From assembly GCA_051453625.1 (NCBI GenBank), contig JBOZIK010000001.1, positions 245,165,878-245,229,877 on the forward strand: 64,000 nt of DNA, read 5' to 3'. Of this stretch, positions 49,286-61,350 are shown in pieces; position 1 is the stretch's first letter, and the number at the start of each line of letters is the position of its first letter. Source of the DNA: Welwitschia mirabilis (lineage: Eukaryota > Gnetophyta > Gnetopsida > Welwitschiales). The notes under the pieces are model-generated. The model had not been told where the DNA came from. It made no database searches and worked only from the letters and a program-made list of their open reading frames with translations. Both the position numbers and the translations under genes were made by a program.

Positions 49286-51070
49286 AAGCATTTACAGTCC
49301 CTGAAAAAGCAAGTGGAAAATTATGGAAGCTAGCTAACTTTAATACTAGATGAAATATAACATTTCAATGTAATTAAATTATTAAACATAAAGTGTATCT
49401 CATTCAAAATAATCATTACAAAAAGATATGAATTAAGTTAAAAACATATGATTTGAGATTATGACAAACATAATTTCACATAAAAACATATTTATGAAAA
49501 ATTTAATAAATTACTTTTTAGAAGTTTTATATAAATAAGTCCCCAACTAGAGTCATACATGCACTAAAATTTCAAAAAAAACTAATAGAATAAGAACAAG
49601 ATACTGTAGCATCTAAAATATTGGAAAATATGCATCAAGAGTAAGAGATAAAGTGCAAAAGAAAAATACACAAGCATAAAATAAGAAAGGAAAAGAAAAT
49701 AAACCAAAGAAAGCTAAGCATTATTAAAAAAAACATTAAATTGATTGAATTCTAAATGCTAATCTCTCAAAATGTAACACTTTATTTGAAAGAAAACAGA
49801 CTGCAAATATTTTTTAAAAATTTAAATTGAGTATCTTAATACCATGATTCTCTAGTAAATAGTAAAAGTATGGTTAAAAACTTTGAAATTATCAAAATTA
49901 AGAAATATAAATAAACACATTACATTGTAACATATTCTATTTAAAGTTGATCACTTAGCAATAGTGTCTTATTCTCAATTAGAAATACATAATTCTTAAT
50001 TAGTAAAAACACCATGGTTCTATTTGAATAGCATGGACGAAAGTGATAACATTATAATTGAAATTGACATATCATAGCTATAATCTCAAGCATCAACTTA
50101 TAAGGTAAATGCAAACTATTAATACTTAATAATTTGATAATCATGGCATACTTTGAGGTAGACATATTTTTACCTTGGATTCATCCCATTACGGACTACC
50201 CATTTCTGAACCACTAACCTCACTTTTATCATGAGAGCTAGGATATGCAATTAAGCAACTTTACCCCCAATGTGGTAATTCTTAAGATAGATTAGGAGTG
50301 ATATTCAAAGGTGCTTTCATAGTATAAATTGACATTTAATTTTTATTTTTAGAATTCTTTTTCTTTTATTTTCCTGTTTTTCTCTCTCTTTTTTTAAAAT
50401 ATTAAAAGAAACTTATACATTATTAAAGCACTAATAATTTTTATCCTTAACAAAATTGAAGTTAATGAAGAGACAAAGCATACAATATCAACAACCAAAT
50501 TAAGAACATTTTCCTCTACTAGAATAATATTTCTTAGGTGTTTTGATGCATTTTAAATGGCTAAAATCTAATTGATCATCGATAAATTACAAAAGCCTAA
50601 AATGCTTAAACATACTACATGATGAAAAGATGAAGTAAAATCAAGTTAATAGATATTCAAATAGCAATCATTTGAATAATTACATTCACATAAGGATAAG
50701 TAGTTAACATCCCTCAAGAAAAGAGGATTCACTAAATCAATTGCTTCAAATAAAAAACTAGTATTGAAACAAAACTACCATTCATTTGCTTTGAATTTAT
50801 CTCTATGTCAAAAAGCTAGATATTCCAACATAGTTATTGTATTGTATCTTTTTTAGAAAAAAAAGAATTAAACCATATGAAAACCAATTGATAAATCATA
50901 AAAGGTATGCATGCATTTTTTACAAGAATCAATTGGTAATAAATAACATGATTAAATAACACTTTAACTTCACAAAAATATAAGAGATACAAAGTTCATA
51001 TATTTCATGAAAAAGTTCATATGTTTCATTAAAAAATAATCTCTTATTGAACTTAAAGAATTTAAAACAT
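49286..51070 (-). mobile_element. 3' part of C1 internal region, non-coding
   Basis: A-rich region between the gag-like frame and the polypurine tract. No pol motif on either strand in any frame I read. Part of it (50860-51060) is shared with C2 at 16530-16950, so it belongs to the element and not to a later insertion. Confidence 0.6.
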
Positions 51071-52560
51071 TTATTTCATTCAAAAGTTGATATTAAAACT
51101 TAAAGACATTAATGGTACTATTACAAATCCAAGCATTTTGAGGAACATTCTTAGGATGAATAATTAAAAAAGTTTTAACATACTTAAGAAGCTCCCTAAA
51201 ATTCAACTCTAAGTATGGATTATTACCAAAAATATAAAGTTTACCCTAGATTATAACTCCAAGATATCCCAAATCATTGTTTAAAAAAGACTAATAATTA
51301 AAGGAATAAGGTAAAGTGAACATGATAGGAGAGGAAAGGATATTACTTTGAGTGTTATATGAAGTTTTAAAATAAAGGAATGGAGAAACATAACTAAACT
51401 CTTTAGGTTGGGTTATTGCATTAGAAGTAATAAGTCTATTCTCTATTAAGTTTGATTGAAGTTCTATGGATTATTCATTATTCCTCTTCTTCTCATTGTT
51501 GTCTTCATCATTACTTTGTTTAATGCTTTTTCTACTTTCTTGATCATTATCTCTAAATAAATATTCTTTTTTTAATTATACTCATTATTTTTTTATTGAG
51601 TATTGTTATCATTCTTGAAGTTATTAGATTCATCAAAAAGATCATAGAGAGAAATGTACTCATCATCTTCATTATGTGTTGGAAAATTTCCTAATATTTT
51701 TCAATTTGACATTTCTTTATTATTACATTATAAAAATAAGTACAAATTGGAATATGATCTAGCATTTCTATATCACCCTCATCATCCTTATCATTCTTAT
51801 TTATTTGTTAAGTTGAATGATTATTGTTCTCATTTTAATCATCTCCTAATGAGTGAAATAGTCGAAATTGATCTAAAAACTCATTTCTTATTTGAAAGAA
51901 AGAATTGTTACTATGTATTCATAAGTTCTCCTCATTATTCTTAAGGTGGAATGTAATAAAAATAATGGGGTAGGTTTGAGACTATTGTTCTATCTCATAT
52001 ATTTGTGTAATAACTTCCACTAGTCTCTCCACTTATTATTGAGCATTTCACTATGGTTTATGCATTAATGAAGAGATTAGTGTAGAAAATCTATATCTTC
52101 TTTATAGTTCTTCATGGGGGATTATTGAGGTTTGCCAAAAATATTGTAGAATGCTTCTCTAAATGAGGGGACAACCCTAAAGTGATGAGGTTGATCATCA
52201 TAACTTAAAAAGGTTGAAAAGAAAAATTCTAAAAAGAGAAAGGGGAAAAAGAGGGATGCTAAAAAGAGGAATTGACCCTAGATTCAGTAACATCCTTCAA
52301 AGGCAAGTTATTCTTTCTATCAGCTAAGATTTTTTAAACATATTTATTTTTTCCACTTTAAAAAAATATTTCACATGAAGGTTTCTTACCATCTATGGAC
52401 TTATTCTTTAATTGTATATTCCTTTATACTTTAGTAAGGATTTCACATTGAGGTATGTTTTCCTCAATAAAAGCATCATTTTCTAATGGTAATTTTTTCT
52501 CTCTTTTTGTAAAAAATTCATGTAAAGTTATCTTATCTTTCATAAATCCAAGTTTTAGCA
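51071..52560 (-). pseudogene. gag-like frame of family C, element C1
   Basis: Read right to left from a possible start near 52548. ITLHEFFTKREKKLP opens a region of short, similar phrases (C2 shows VGELIDRRK and GELLAKRRAEKR), then comes a low-complexity Asn/Glu/Ser-rich stretch at 51450-52000, then QNAWICNSTINVF near 51110-51150. The last motif is conserved in C2 except that its Trp is a stop there. Position directly after the primer site argues for gag, but no Retrotrans_gag signature was recognised and no zinc knuckle is visible. The plus-strand 96-codon frame at 51654-51944 is antisense. No protease or pol follows, so C would depend on another element. Confidence 0.5.
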
Positions 52561-52825
52561 AGATCAAAAGTTATAATATAGATGCATCAAGCAATTATTA
52601 AATCTATCTACTAAAAAGAAAAAGAAATCCAACTACTTAAAAGAAAACTTGCAATAAATAAAATTTATAAAAAATTTAATACACTCAAAAAAATAGTACT
52701 CAAAACTTGGAACTAATGTACAACACCAAAAGAAAGTAATACATTCAAAGAATACTATCATCTTTATGTTCATGTAGAACATCATATTCCAAAAACTCAC
52801 CTTCTTCCTTGTAATCTTGAGTGCC

Positions 52826-52845
52826 TCTTCGATAATGACACCAAA
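52826..52845 (-). other. Primer-binding site of C1
   Basis: Minus strand tttggtgtcattatcgaaga, then ggcactcaag, immediately after the 5' LTR end AGCATAACA. It matches the Athila/Tat tRNA-Asp type site (TGGCGCCGTTGCCGGGGA) with C to T type changes. Confidence 0.7.
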
Positions 52846-54047
52846 TGTTATGCTGTGTATTATGCTTTCCTAATTTGCAAGTTAGATCTCAAAACATTCT
52901 CAAGTAATTGTAAGTAAATACATAGGGTATAGAGTATGTCAATTTGAGTTTATAAACATAAAGAAGAAAATGAGTTAAAGAAGACTTATTTCTTTAGAGA
53001 AGAGAGAGAAATAGGGGAGGAGGAGAGGGAGAGAGAGAAAATTTATTTTAAACTTTCAAAAACAAAAATAAATAATGAAAATGATGAAATGTAGTAGAAT
53101 CAATGCAAATGAAAGCAAAAATGCAACGGGATGGAAATGCAAATCCTAAATGCAATTAACTAAAAATTTTACAACTTATTATCATCCAAGTTGGCCTTCA
53201 TACTCTATATCAAAATCATATTTAATCTAAAATAGTATTAAATTAACATCAACATAAAGTATAAGGAATATGGAGAGAGAGTTTGAGAAAAATAAAGCAT
53301 ACTTTATTAACTTTTAATAAAATACACTTCATTACATCTACCTATAAATAATAACTACTCAATAGAGAATACATAGCCCAACACCAGGGTAGTCCTTTTC
53401 ATCAGAAAATGGATCTCCTTGTCTATGTTACTATAATATCATAAGAACTTTAGTGCCAAAATACATATGAGAAAACGAGAGGCCTAACGTGGTTTATATA
53501 GGTTTGGATGATGAACTAATTCAGCTAAAGAATAAACTCAAAGATTACATTATAATTTTAGATAAAAATAAAACTTGATTCTTTTTCATCCATCAAATTC
53601 ATCCTCTAGAGTTAGGTGAGTGGCTATAATATAAATATAGTAATATATGTAAAGATTATTTGGTAGTTATTACCACTTATGCTTCTTGGAATTTAGTGGT
53701 AGGTGGAATTTAATAGGTAGTTATTTCCTTCCTTCACCCACCTACCATGTGGGATTGTTAGAATCTAGTAGTATGTGAAATATAATTATCTCCTTAAGTG
53801 TCTTATCCTTTAATTCTTTGGTTGTTAATGCTTTTTCTTCTAGTGGTAAGTGGAATCTGATTGCTTCATTTTCTAGTGATTTCTCAAATGCTCCATAGTT
53901 ACTTAATCTTGATTTAAAATATTCTTAATTATTCATATTTAATCCTTGAAATTATGAGTGATCAATTTGAGAATTAAACATTTAAAAAATACCTAAAAAC
54001 ACACTCCAAATCATATGTTAAACGCAATGAGTTGGCTGCCTATCATA
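52846..54047 (-). mobile_element. LTR family C, 5' LTR of element C1
   Basis: Minus strand start TATGATAGGCAGCCAACTCA at 54047, end AGCATAACA at 52846. It includes a GA-rich microsatellite-like block (52990-53040) absent from the 3' LTR. The flank right after it (cacct) and the five bases before the 3' LTR (tacat) agree at three of five positions, a possible decayed target duplication. Confidence 0.88.
53493..53500 (-). promoter_or_regulatory. TATA box of C1 5' LTR
   Basis: Minus strand ccaaacctatataaaccacg. As the 5' copy, this would be the one driving transcription of C1. Confidence 0.6.
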
Positions 54048-55440
54048 CACCTATGAAGGGATAAAAAAAAGAAGAGGAAAAAAAGAAACATTAGACTGTA
54101 ATAAAATATTTTCATCAATAACTAAATAGACTACCATAAGAATTGTGATTGCCTTATCAAATTAAAAGGAATGGAATATGTAATAGTTAGATATTAAGAA
54201 TACCTTTCTCAATGAAAAACTTAAAAAAGAAAAATATGTAATGTAACTAAAGGTTTTGAGATCAAAGATAAAAAATAGAAAATATGCAGACTGATTAAGT
54301 CACTATGTAAATTAATGTAGGATTCAAGAGCCTGATACATGAAATTAACTAGTTATTTGAGTATAATTGGATTTGAACATGTAACTATTAGGAAGTAGAT
54401 ACCACATTGTTCATCAAATTTGATTGAGAAAAACTAGCTAAATAATTGTTTATGTAGATAACATGTTAATAACTAGTGGCAATGAGCTAGATGTATATCA
54501 TATGAAGATTTCTTCAAGCGAGGCATTTAAAATTTATAATTTTAAATTAGCTAGAATTTTTCTTGGTGTACAATTAAGTAAAGAAAGAATAAAGTCTTCT
54601 TAACTCAAAGGAAGTACATTAGAGACTTAATTCAGAAATTTGAATTCAAAAATGCCAAAGAAGCTATTTTATCTTTGGAATAGAATGCAAAAATTAGCAT
54701 TGATGAAAAATTAAAATAAATAAACAAATATGAATATATAAGAATATTTTGTAGCCTTATTTATTTTATTAACACTAGACTTAATAACTCATATGTGTTT
54801 TATGTCTTATCTAGATATCTTCATATGCTAAAAATTAGTTATCTGAACATTGCTATAAGGGTACTGAGATACTTGAAGAAGGTAAAATACCTAAGTATTA
54901 CATATAAGAAAAACTCTAAATTTATCCTAGAAGCATACCCTAATTCTAAATTTATTTAAGACTCAAAAATGCCTTGTCAATGTTAGGATATGTCATGTTT
55001 TTGGGAGTATCGCATTTATCTTGATAATATAAGTGTCAAATTAATATCTTAATCCTTTACAAAAGTATAATATACAACCGCATCAAAAGCTTGTATAGAA
55101 ATTAAATGATTAAGAAAAATTTTAAAAATAGTGAATTTAAAGGAGATAAGAGAAACTGAGATCTTCATCAATAATCAATCTTCTATATACATAATAAAAG
55201 ATCTAGTACACCATGATAAGATAAAACATTTTTATATTAGACTCCATAAGTTATGAAAGTTATACAATAAGAAGTAATCATAGCAATATATTATCTAGCT
55301 ATAGAGAAAAACTAATGATATCCTAACTAAACCACTTGATCAAGAAAACATTTAGTACTTTCAATCTAGGTTAGGATTGACTATGAGTTAATCTAGTCAT
55401 TGTATTATACATAATAGGCTTTATTTAAATTCTAGAGTCA
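54048..55440 (+). pseudogene. Ty1/copia RT and RNase H, element M part 2
   Basis: Continuation of the copia polyprotein beyond C1. IFSSITK*TTIRIVIALSN near 54100-54160 corresponds to the FSPV.K..TIR..LALA block of copia RT. IVYVDNMLITSGNELD near 54445-54490 is the catalytic motif, with the second Asp of YVDD changed to Asn. LGVQLSKERIKSS follows. RNase H is at 54960-55330 with INNQSSIYIIKDLVHHDKIK (usual CDNQSAI.IAKNPV.H.RTKHI) and ILTKPL-like ending near 55325. Stops and frameshifts are many. With part 1 this gives integrase before RT, the Ty1/copia order. The element ends before LTR B7. Confidence 0.88.
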
Positions 55441-55741
55441 TTATGAAAATCCTTTCTTTATTCTAGTACTACAAGATGTGTAGTATAAGTTTGTATAATG
55501 TTATAAGATGTGTACTATAATTTTACCTAGTATTGCAAGATGTGTAATGCATGAATCGTATTTTTAGGATATGTTGAGCAAGACCTAATTATTTCTTTAT
55601 GAAGTAGTTCTCTCATATAGTAACTGATTTTAATAGGTTTTATTATAGTCCACATTCCTAAGTTTTTCCTCTAGGAACTCTATTTTCTTTCCTTAGAAAA
55701 GAGCATATTCACATGTTGAGGGCAACATTGCCAAGGCATTA
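55441..55741 (+). other. 3' tail of copia element M, no gene seen
   Basis: Short repeated phrases tacaagatgtgtagtataag, tataagatgtgtactataat and ttgcaagatgtgtaatgcat stand at 55471-55550, a three-unit imperfect repeat of about 35-45 bases. The rest is featureless. A copia 3' LTR was not identified. Confidence 0.5.
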
Positions 55742-57256
55742 ATAATTTATACTATGATATAACTATTCATAGTTAATAATGGCTATTTTTATATATGTCA
55801 TTTATGTATGATAAATTATAAAATCATCCTAGTAATATAAATCTTACATAGCTAAATCCAAATTTTATCAAATAAGAATTAGGAATTTCATTGACATATA
55901 ATCCCTATGTCATTCCTTTCTTATGGATAAATGTGATGAAAGAATAGTAAAGCAATAGAATACTATTCTAGAAAAAGTTTTAAGTGAACTTTAAGTTAAG
56001 AATATGAAAGAGAAATTTGATAAAAAGAGCTTTGAAATGGAACGTAGCATTTAACATAATATTATAGGAAGATGAGAGACCCTTGTTCAACATTATACTA
56101 GAAAGTTTTACAATGACTATTAGTGATGTCAATTTCAATGAGGCTTGAATCATGAAGACATTATCTTATGTACCAGATGAGTACTATTGACATCCTCTTA
56201 TCATTTTATTTCATTATAGTCTATTCATAAGTATAAAAATTAGGAAATAAATCCTAAGAGTCATTAAATGAAATCATACTGTAAGACTAGAAAATGAATA
56301 AAAAGGATTCACTCAAGAATTAATAATAACTTTACAAAATTTAAATCTAAATTAAGCATTAGAAGTATTAAATGAATGAAAAATTTAAATCAAGAAATGA
56401 AACTACCATCTTTATTATAAAAAAACTACAAAAATGCATTACATCAAAGAAGGAAACACTTATCCTTGACATGAAGCATCATGCTACCTATAAGGCTAGC
56501 TCATTTCCAATAGGAGGAATCTAAAAAAACATGATAGAAGGATTCTTTACTTAAAGAATTAATGCTCTTAAATGATAAAGAATGATTCCAAAGTGAGGCA
56601 CTTTGGCATTTTTATAGAGAATTCTAGGTTTGGGGTTTTGTATCTTATAATAGTTACTTGGATTCTTAGAGTTTTTATCCTATAGTGATTGTTGGATGGT
56701 TGGATTTTTTATCTGATAATAGTTNNNNNNNNNNNNNNNNNNNNNNNNNNNNNNNNNNNNNNNNNNNNNNNNNNNNNNNNNNNNNNNNNNNNNNNNNNNN
56801 NNNNNNNNNNNNNNNNNNNNNNNNATAGTTATTGGATGATTGAAGTTTTTATCTTGAGTGTTTGTTAGGGTAATTAGAGTTTTTATCCTTTTCTAATAGA
56901 AGATAATAAGAAATTTTCATATAATAAATAACAAGGCCCACAACTAGAAGTATCTCATCTCTCCATTGAAAATTTAAGCTATGAATTATGAAGCTATTTT
57001 TTTCAAGTTGCTAGTACTACCATAAAGTTAATTAGCAGTATTAATATTTTATACTAGACCACCTCCATCTTATGGCTTATGATCCAAAATAAGATTAAGG
57101 ACTTGGAAATGTCATGAAAAAATATGTAATTTTCAGTATCAAATCTAGAAGAATAGAAGATATGTTTTAATGATTAAAATAATTAAATTAGTATTTTCAC
57201 TTATGATAAATTAGCTTAGATTACTAGAAAAATATGAAACTTTTTACATGTCAATA
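55742..57256 (-). mobile_element. LTR family B, copy B7 (3' LTR of E)
   Basis: Minus-strand start TATTGACATGTAAAAAGTTT at 57256. The low end is set by comparison with B8: both share the block tatgataaattataaaatca or variant, then aaattttatcaaataagaatt. A TATA-like box lies at 56610-56616. A 100-N gap (56725-56824) sits among attggatgattg/tatct repeats. It landed in or next to the copia element. Confidence 0.75.
56725..56824. other. Assembly gap (100 N) inside LTR B7
   Basis: Placeholder gap in the repeat-rich part of the LTR; atagtt ends the left edge and starts the right edge. Confidence 0.99.
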
Positions 57257-58639
57257 CTTCCTCAACTAAATTCCTTTTTAGTCCCTTAGCAAAAAGTGGG
57301 ATAAAGAATAAATACCATAGAAAATTTATAAGTAAAACATCAAGTATGATGTAAGAATGATAAAAACTTTAAAAATTTAGCCAATTTTTGAAAATAAGCC
57401 ATTTAAAAATAAGTTTAAGTGCAAATGAAAATGTCATATCCACAATCAAAGTTGAAACTTATCCTTAAAGTTTAAAAAGATATGAAAATAATTAAAAGGT
57501 TTGAGGAAAAAATCATGTAATCTTTAGAAGAAAAATGCTTCATTACATGTGATTTTATTATAACTAGAAAAAAAGAAAGGAAAATAGTATAGATGAATGC
57601 AATACTAAGCTACCATGCAAAGAATAAAGGCTAACTAATAAAACATCTAAGAGAAATCACTCATTCTAATTTTTGATTCAGATGGATCATCAAGTAAAGG
57701 ATCATCTCACATTTGTGTGTCTTGGTGTGTTTTCTCATAGAATGGAAATGAGGTGAAAATGGCAATGTAAGTGGCTGTCAAGTAAAATGGGATAAAAGGT
57801 AATAAATATAAAAACTCAACCATGCAACCTATGAATAAAAGAAATTATGATATAATATAATGACTTTATTTATTGAAATTTTTTCTTTTTTATTTTAAAT
57901 TCATAGAATGAGTCTAAATGTCATTTAAGTAAGTTATGTACAAAGTAAACTTCACACAAATCCAAGATAAATATATTTTTTTAAAAAAAATCTTAAGTAT
58001 AATTATTAAAGATGATAAAACATGGAAAATCTTTGATTCTCACTTTAATTATTCTTCAAATTTTTCTTTCACAATCATGAACATCTTTGTTTTAAGCACT
58101 TAATATTATTACACATATAGTGTTATGTCACTTTATTTAAATAGAGTTAAGAATGTTATATGTAAAGAATTTAGTTCTTCATTACCAATAAGTGTCCATA
58201 GCCTTGATGCAAATGGATGTGCCATAAGTAAATCATTAGAGCTTTAGTGCTAGTAAGTGTCCATAGACTTGATGTAGTTAACTAGACTAAATAAAAATGA
58301 TTTAAAAAATAGAAAGTACCTATTCATAATGGGTTATTATTTTTATTTGAATTCTCCTTGTTATCATTTATTTTATATATGCACATATAAGGGGTTATTA
58401 GCTCATTATCCTATTAAATAGATAATCTTATTCCTATAGATGCTTGAAAACAAAGAGAATGATATGAAAGTAGAAATTTTACCTTTTCATCTAGTAAAAT
58501 TATCCAAGTTGAATATTTTAGTAAATGCAAACCCTAATAAAATAACTCAAAATAAGAATAACTTTCTCTTGAAAGGCATGAGTATTTCTATTCTTAACCA
58601 AAACTTGTAATGACAAAAAAATCACTTATTATTAATTAT
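57257..58639 (-). mobile_element. 3' non-coding region of element E
   Basis: Collinear with K 9405-10740. Minus strand ends ..aatttagttgaggaagta just before the LTR, the probable polypurine tract. It includes the tandem repeats at 58180-58275 and the ggggttattagctcattatc block at 58390. Confidence 0.7.
58180..58275 (-). repeat. Tandem repeat in the E 3' region
   Basis: attaccaataagtgtccata and gtgctagtaagtgtccatag, each followed by (g)acttgatg or gccttgatg, spaced about 66-70 bases. Counterpart of 10246-10395. Confidence 0.65.
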
Positions 58640-59240
58640 TTTTAAAGGTCATTAACTAGGTTCATTAAGCCTTAAAAACTCATAGGTATATGGAAGGATG
58701 AAATGGTTCATAATCATGATAGGATTATTTGAACATGGAATAGATGAAGGAAATGGCTTAAGGGGAGGATTGAATAGGTGATAATGCTTAGAGTCTTCTA
58801 TGAGATAAGTGTTCTTAAATAACATTTGATTTCTTATAAAGCTATTTAATCAATATAGGTCTAAATTACTAGAAAACAAATTCAATATTGACTTATAAGG
58901 GACTTGTTCAATGAAATATGAGAAGTAAATATCAAAAGTATTATGAGTATAAGGATAAAGATGATGAAAGTGGGAATTAAATGACAGCATAGGAAGGAGA
59001 ATTTTTTCATGAAAAGGATTTATACATGGGTTAAAATACTTAGAAATAACATGTAGACTGTACATAATAGATTTTAAATGTTCAAAATTGAAAGAAGTCC
59101 AATCTATTACTTTCTTATGATTTTATAATAATTCTTGAAAAAGATAAAAAGAAAAATGTTTCTTATGAAAAAGTATCTTCAAAACAAAATAAGAGTAATT
59201 TTCATGATTAGAATTTTAATTAAACTTAGTAGATAAATGA
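58640..59240 (-). pseudogene. Segment X of element E
   Basis: Best-preserved X among the gag-pro copies. Right to left it shows KKVIDWTSFNFEHLKSIM near 59060-59115, then an open stretch of 71 codons (59065-58850) with HFHHLYPYTHN, then KHYHLFNPPLKPFPSSIP near 58745-58800 and TYEFLRLNEPS near 58660-58690. The first motif parallels the protease-RT linker of J; the last parallels the sequence just after the J integrase. No RT, RNase H or integrase residues lie between. It is either a relic left by deletion of pol or a short protein kept for its own sake. No known domain is recognised. Confidence 0.55.
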
Positions 59241-59650
59241 AAAGAGGAAATGCTTTATTTATACAAAGAATATTTAGGATTATAAAGTTTATTATCAAGC
59301 CCATCAAAAAAGTTAACTTCATTACTATTCCCTAGTAGTTTCATGATATGGAAGATATTGAAATACATAGTAATATTCTTAAATAAGAGTTTCATGAGGC
59401 CATTTCTATAATTGATAAGAGTTTCATATAAGAAAAACTAAATGATGTTGTACTACTTCCATTTCTAAGATTATGAAGTCTATGAGGAAGTAGAAATTAT
59501 TAATTAAAGCTTGGTTTCTTTAAGATCGTTTAAACAAGTTCCTTATAAACACAATAGGATAAAATATTTACACTTAATCCAAGATCTAACAATGCTTGTT
59601 TAAGGTGTTTATCTCTAATGGTAATGGCTATTTTTGGACAAACAAGATCT
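59241..59650 (-). pseudogene. Protease remnant, element E
   Basis: Near 59560-59605 the frame reads LLDLGLSVNILSYCVYKEL, retaining the catalytic Asp-Leu-Gly of the clade's DLGASVN motif. Downstream MKLLFKNITMYFNIF-like residues and NSNEVNFFDGLDN (about 59300-59400) match the stretch after the protease in H. Frameshifts separate the parts. Gag precedes and X follows. Confidence 0.7.
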
Positions 59651-61350
59651 TTGTACTTATGAGGAACTTGATTTTATATTATAGCATTAGTTTATTATGA
59701 TAGAAAAATCTTTAAGTAATTTTATGTATGAAGGTATATATTTTATATATTCTAAGAGAAGAATGTTTATATTAACTTCCTTGAAATTTTCTAAAGCTTT
59801 TAGTTGTTTTTTAAAATAATGTTTTCTTTTATAAGCTTTGGGAAAATGGTGGATATCCTCTATTAGGTGGTATTAAACTTTTAATATCTTTTTCATTTCA
59901 TTTCTTTTTATTATTTATTGATATTTCTTCTTCTTGTATTTGGTTTTACTTTAAATATTGGTTAATTTCCTTTTTAATTCTAAGATAAATGAATTTACTT
60001 TTCTCAATGAGACTATTCTCTAATCCCTTTACTAGCCTAATACCTCTAGGATTAGGTTTAGGACTTATACTAAGTTTTTACTTTTCTCATTAGTTAAGGG
60101 AAAAGAGCATATGAGTAGTTTTTTAATTCAAATGATAAATATTTTAATCTAGTCTTTAGGTAGTCTACATTTGTAAATTTATAAACTTCTTAAAATTGTC
60201 CTCTAAAGAATTGGATAATGAAAGTTGGTGAGTTAATGGTGAGTGTTATTGATTAAGAATTAGAAGGAGATGGAAATTGGTTCCTAAGTTAACTAGTTGA
60301 AGGTTAGTTATTTTTACTATTATCATGCCTCCATGAAAAATTCAAATGATTCCTCTACTTAGAATTATAACTTTTTAAAAAGGAATTATTTACTTTTTGG
60401 TTCCACTAGTGTTGTCCTACCACATTGACTTGCTAGTTTTCTATGTTTCGAAAGTTATGAATGGATAGCCATTTAGGTGTTTTATGGATGTCAATATCAC
60501 CTATTAAGCATTTGGGCTTTAGAGGTTATAGGCTCGAGCTATGTGATGAAAGACTCAAGTTTTATAAAAATTTCATCTATTTTATTATTTGACATTAAAG
60601 TTATCAAAAACATTTAAAACATTAGTAGATTTAATTACATGATGGGATCCCTTTTCCTAGTTCTTTGAACTTTAAAAAATTGATTTTAAATAATATCAAG
60701 CTTTGTTTATTCCTATATTAAAAAATTATGTCTACTTATTGTTTTTATCAATTATATGTAATTTAAGAATAGTCCTTTAGAAAATAAACTAATTATTCTT
60801 CCTTTTTCAAAACCATGTTGTGGCACTTAAAAAGTAGATATTTGAATCTTTGTTAAGTCTCATATAATGTTTCATTACTTTTTTATTGAAAGTTCACTAT
60901 CTGTCTTATAAGCACATTGGTTTTATAACTAGGAAATATTTTACTAATAAAGGATTTATTAAAATTAATCCAAGTTATGATAGAGGTATTTTTCAAGGCA
61001 TACAACTAGGATTTACCTTTTTCCTTCAAAGTGAAAGGAAATAAAATCTACCGAAGTGCATCACTCATGTTGGTAAATTGAGGTGAAGTTAAAAACAAAC
61101 ATTCATATTCCTTCAATTGTAAGTATGAATCATTAGATTGAAGGCATAGAATTCTGCACAATTTACATGATAACTTGCTTGAAATCTCATCTGTGTGAAA
61201 TTGGAGATTCAACTATACAGAAAAGGATTTCTAGACATTAGATTAAAGATAATATTTAAGGATTTACCTTTGAGAAGTATTATTAATAAATTTGATTTAT
61301 TATGGAAACTAGAATGATGGTTTATTTAAAAAATGAAAAACGATTGAGAA
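59651..61350 (-). pseudogene. gag remnant, element E
   Basis: Collinear with H gag. Seen on the minus strand: VNVVGQH*WNQK near 60400-60440 and SYNSK*RNHLNFSW near 60325-60370, the Y.SKWRNHPNFSW pattern also present in G; the Trp codon is a stop here. KPKCLIGDIDIHKTPKWLSI at 60450-60520 matches PKCKCLIDHIYIHEIAKYPS of H (23050-23110) and may be what is left of a linker preceding the nucleocapsid. The final part leads into the protease at 59650. Too broken to give a start codon. Confidence 0.65.

Noticed and set aside
51654-51944. 96-codon plus-strand open frame
   Set aside because: Antisense to the Asn/Glu-rich part of the C1 gag-like frame; no homolog in the plus direction in C2.
55723-55741. 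Primer-binding site beside LTR B7
   Set aside because: The resemblance to the E site is weak, and copia sequence, not a B leader, lies beyond it.
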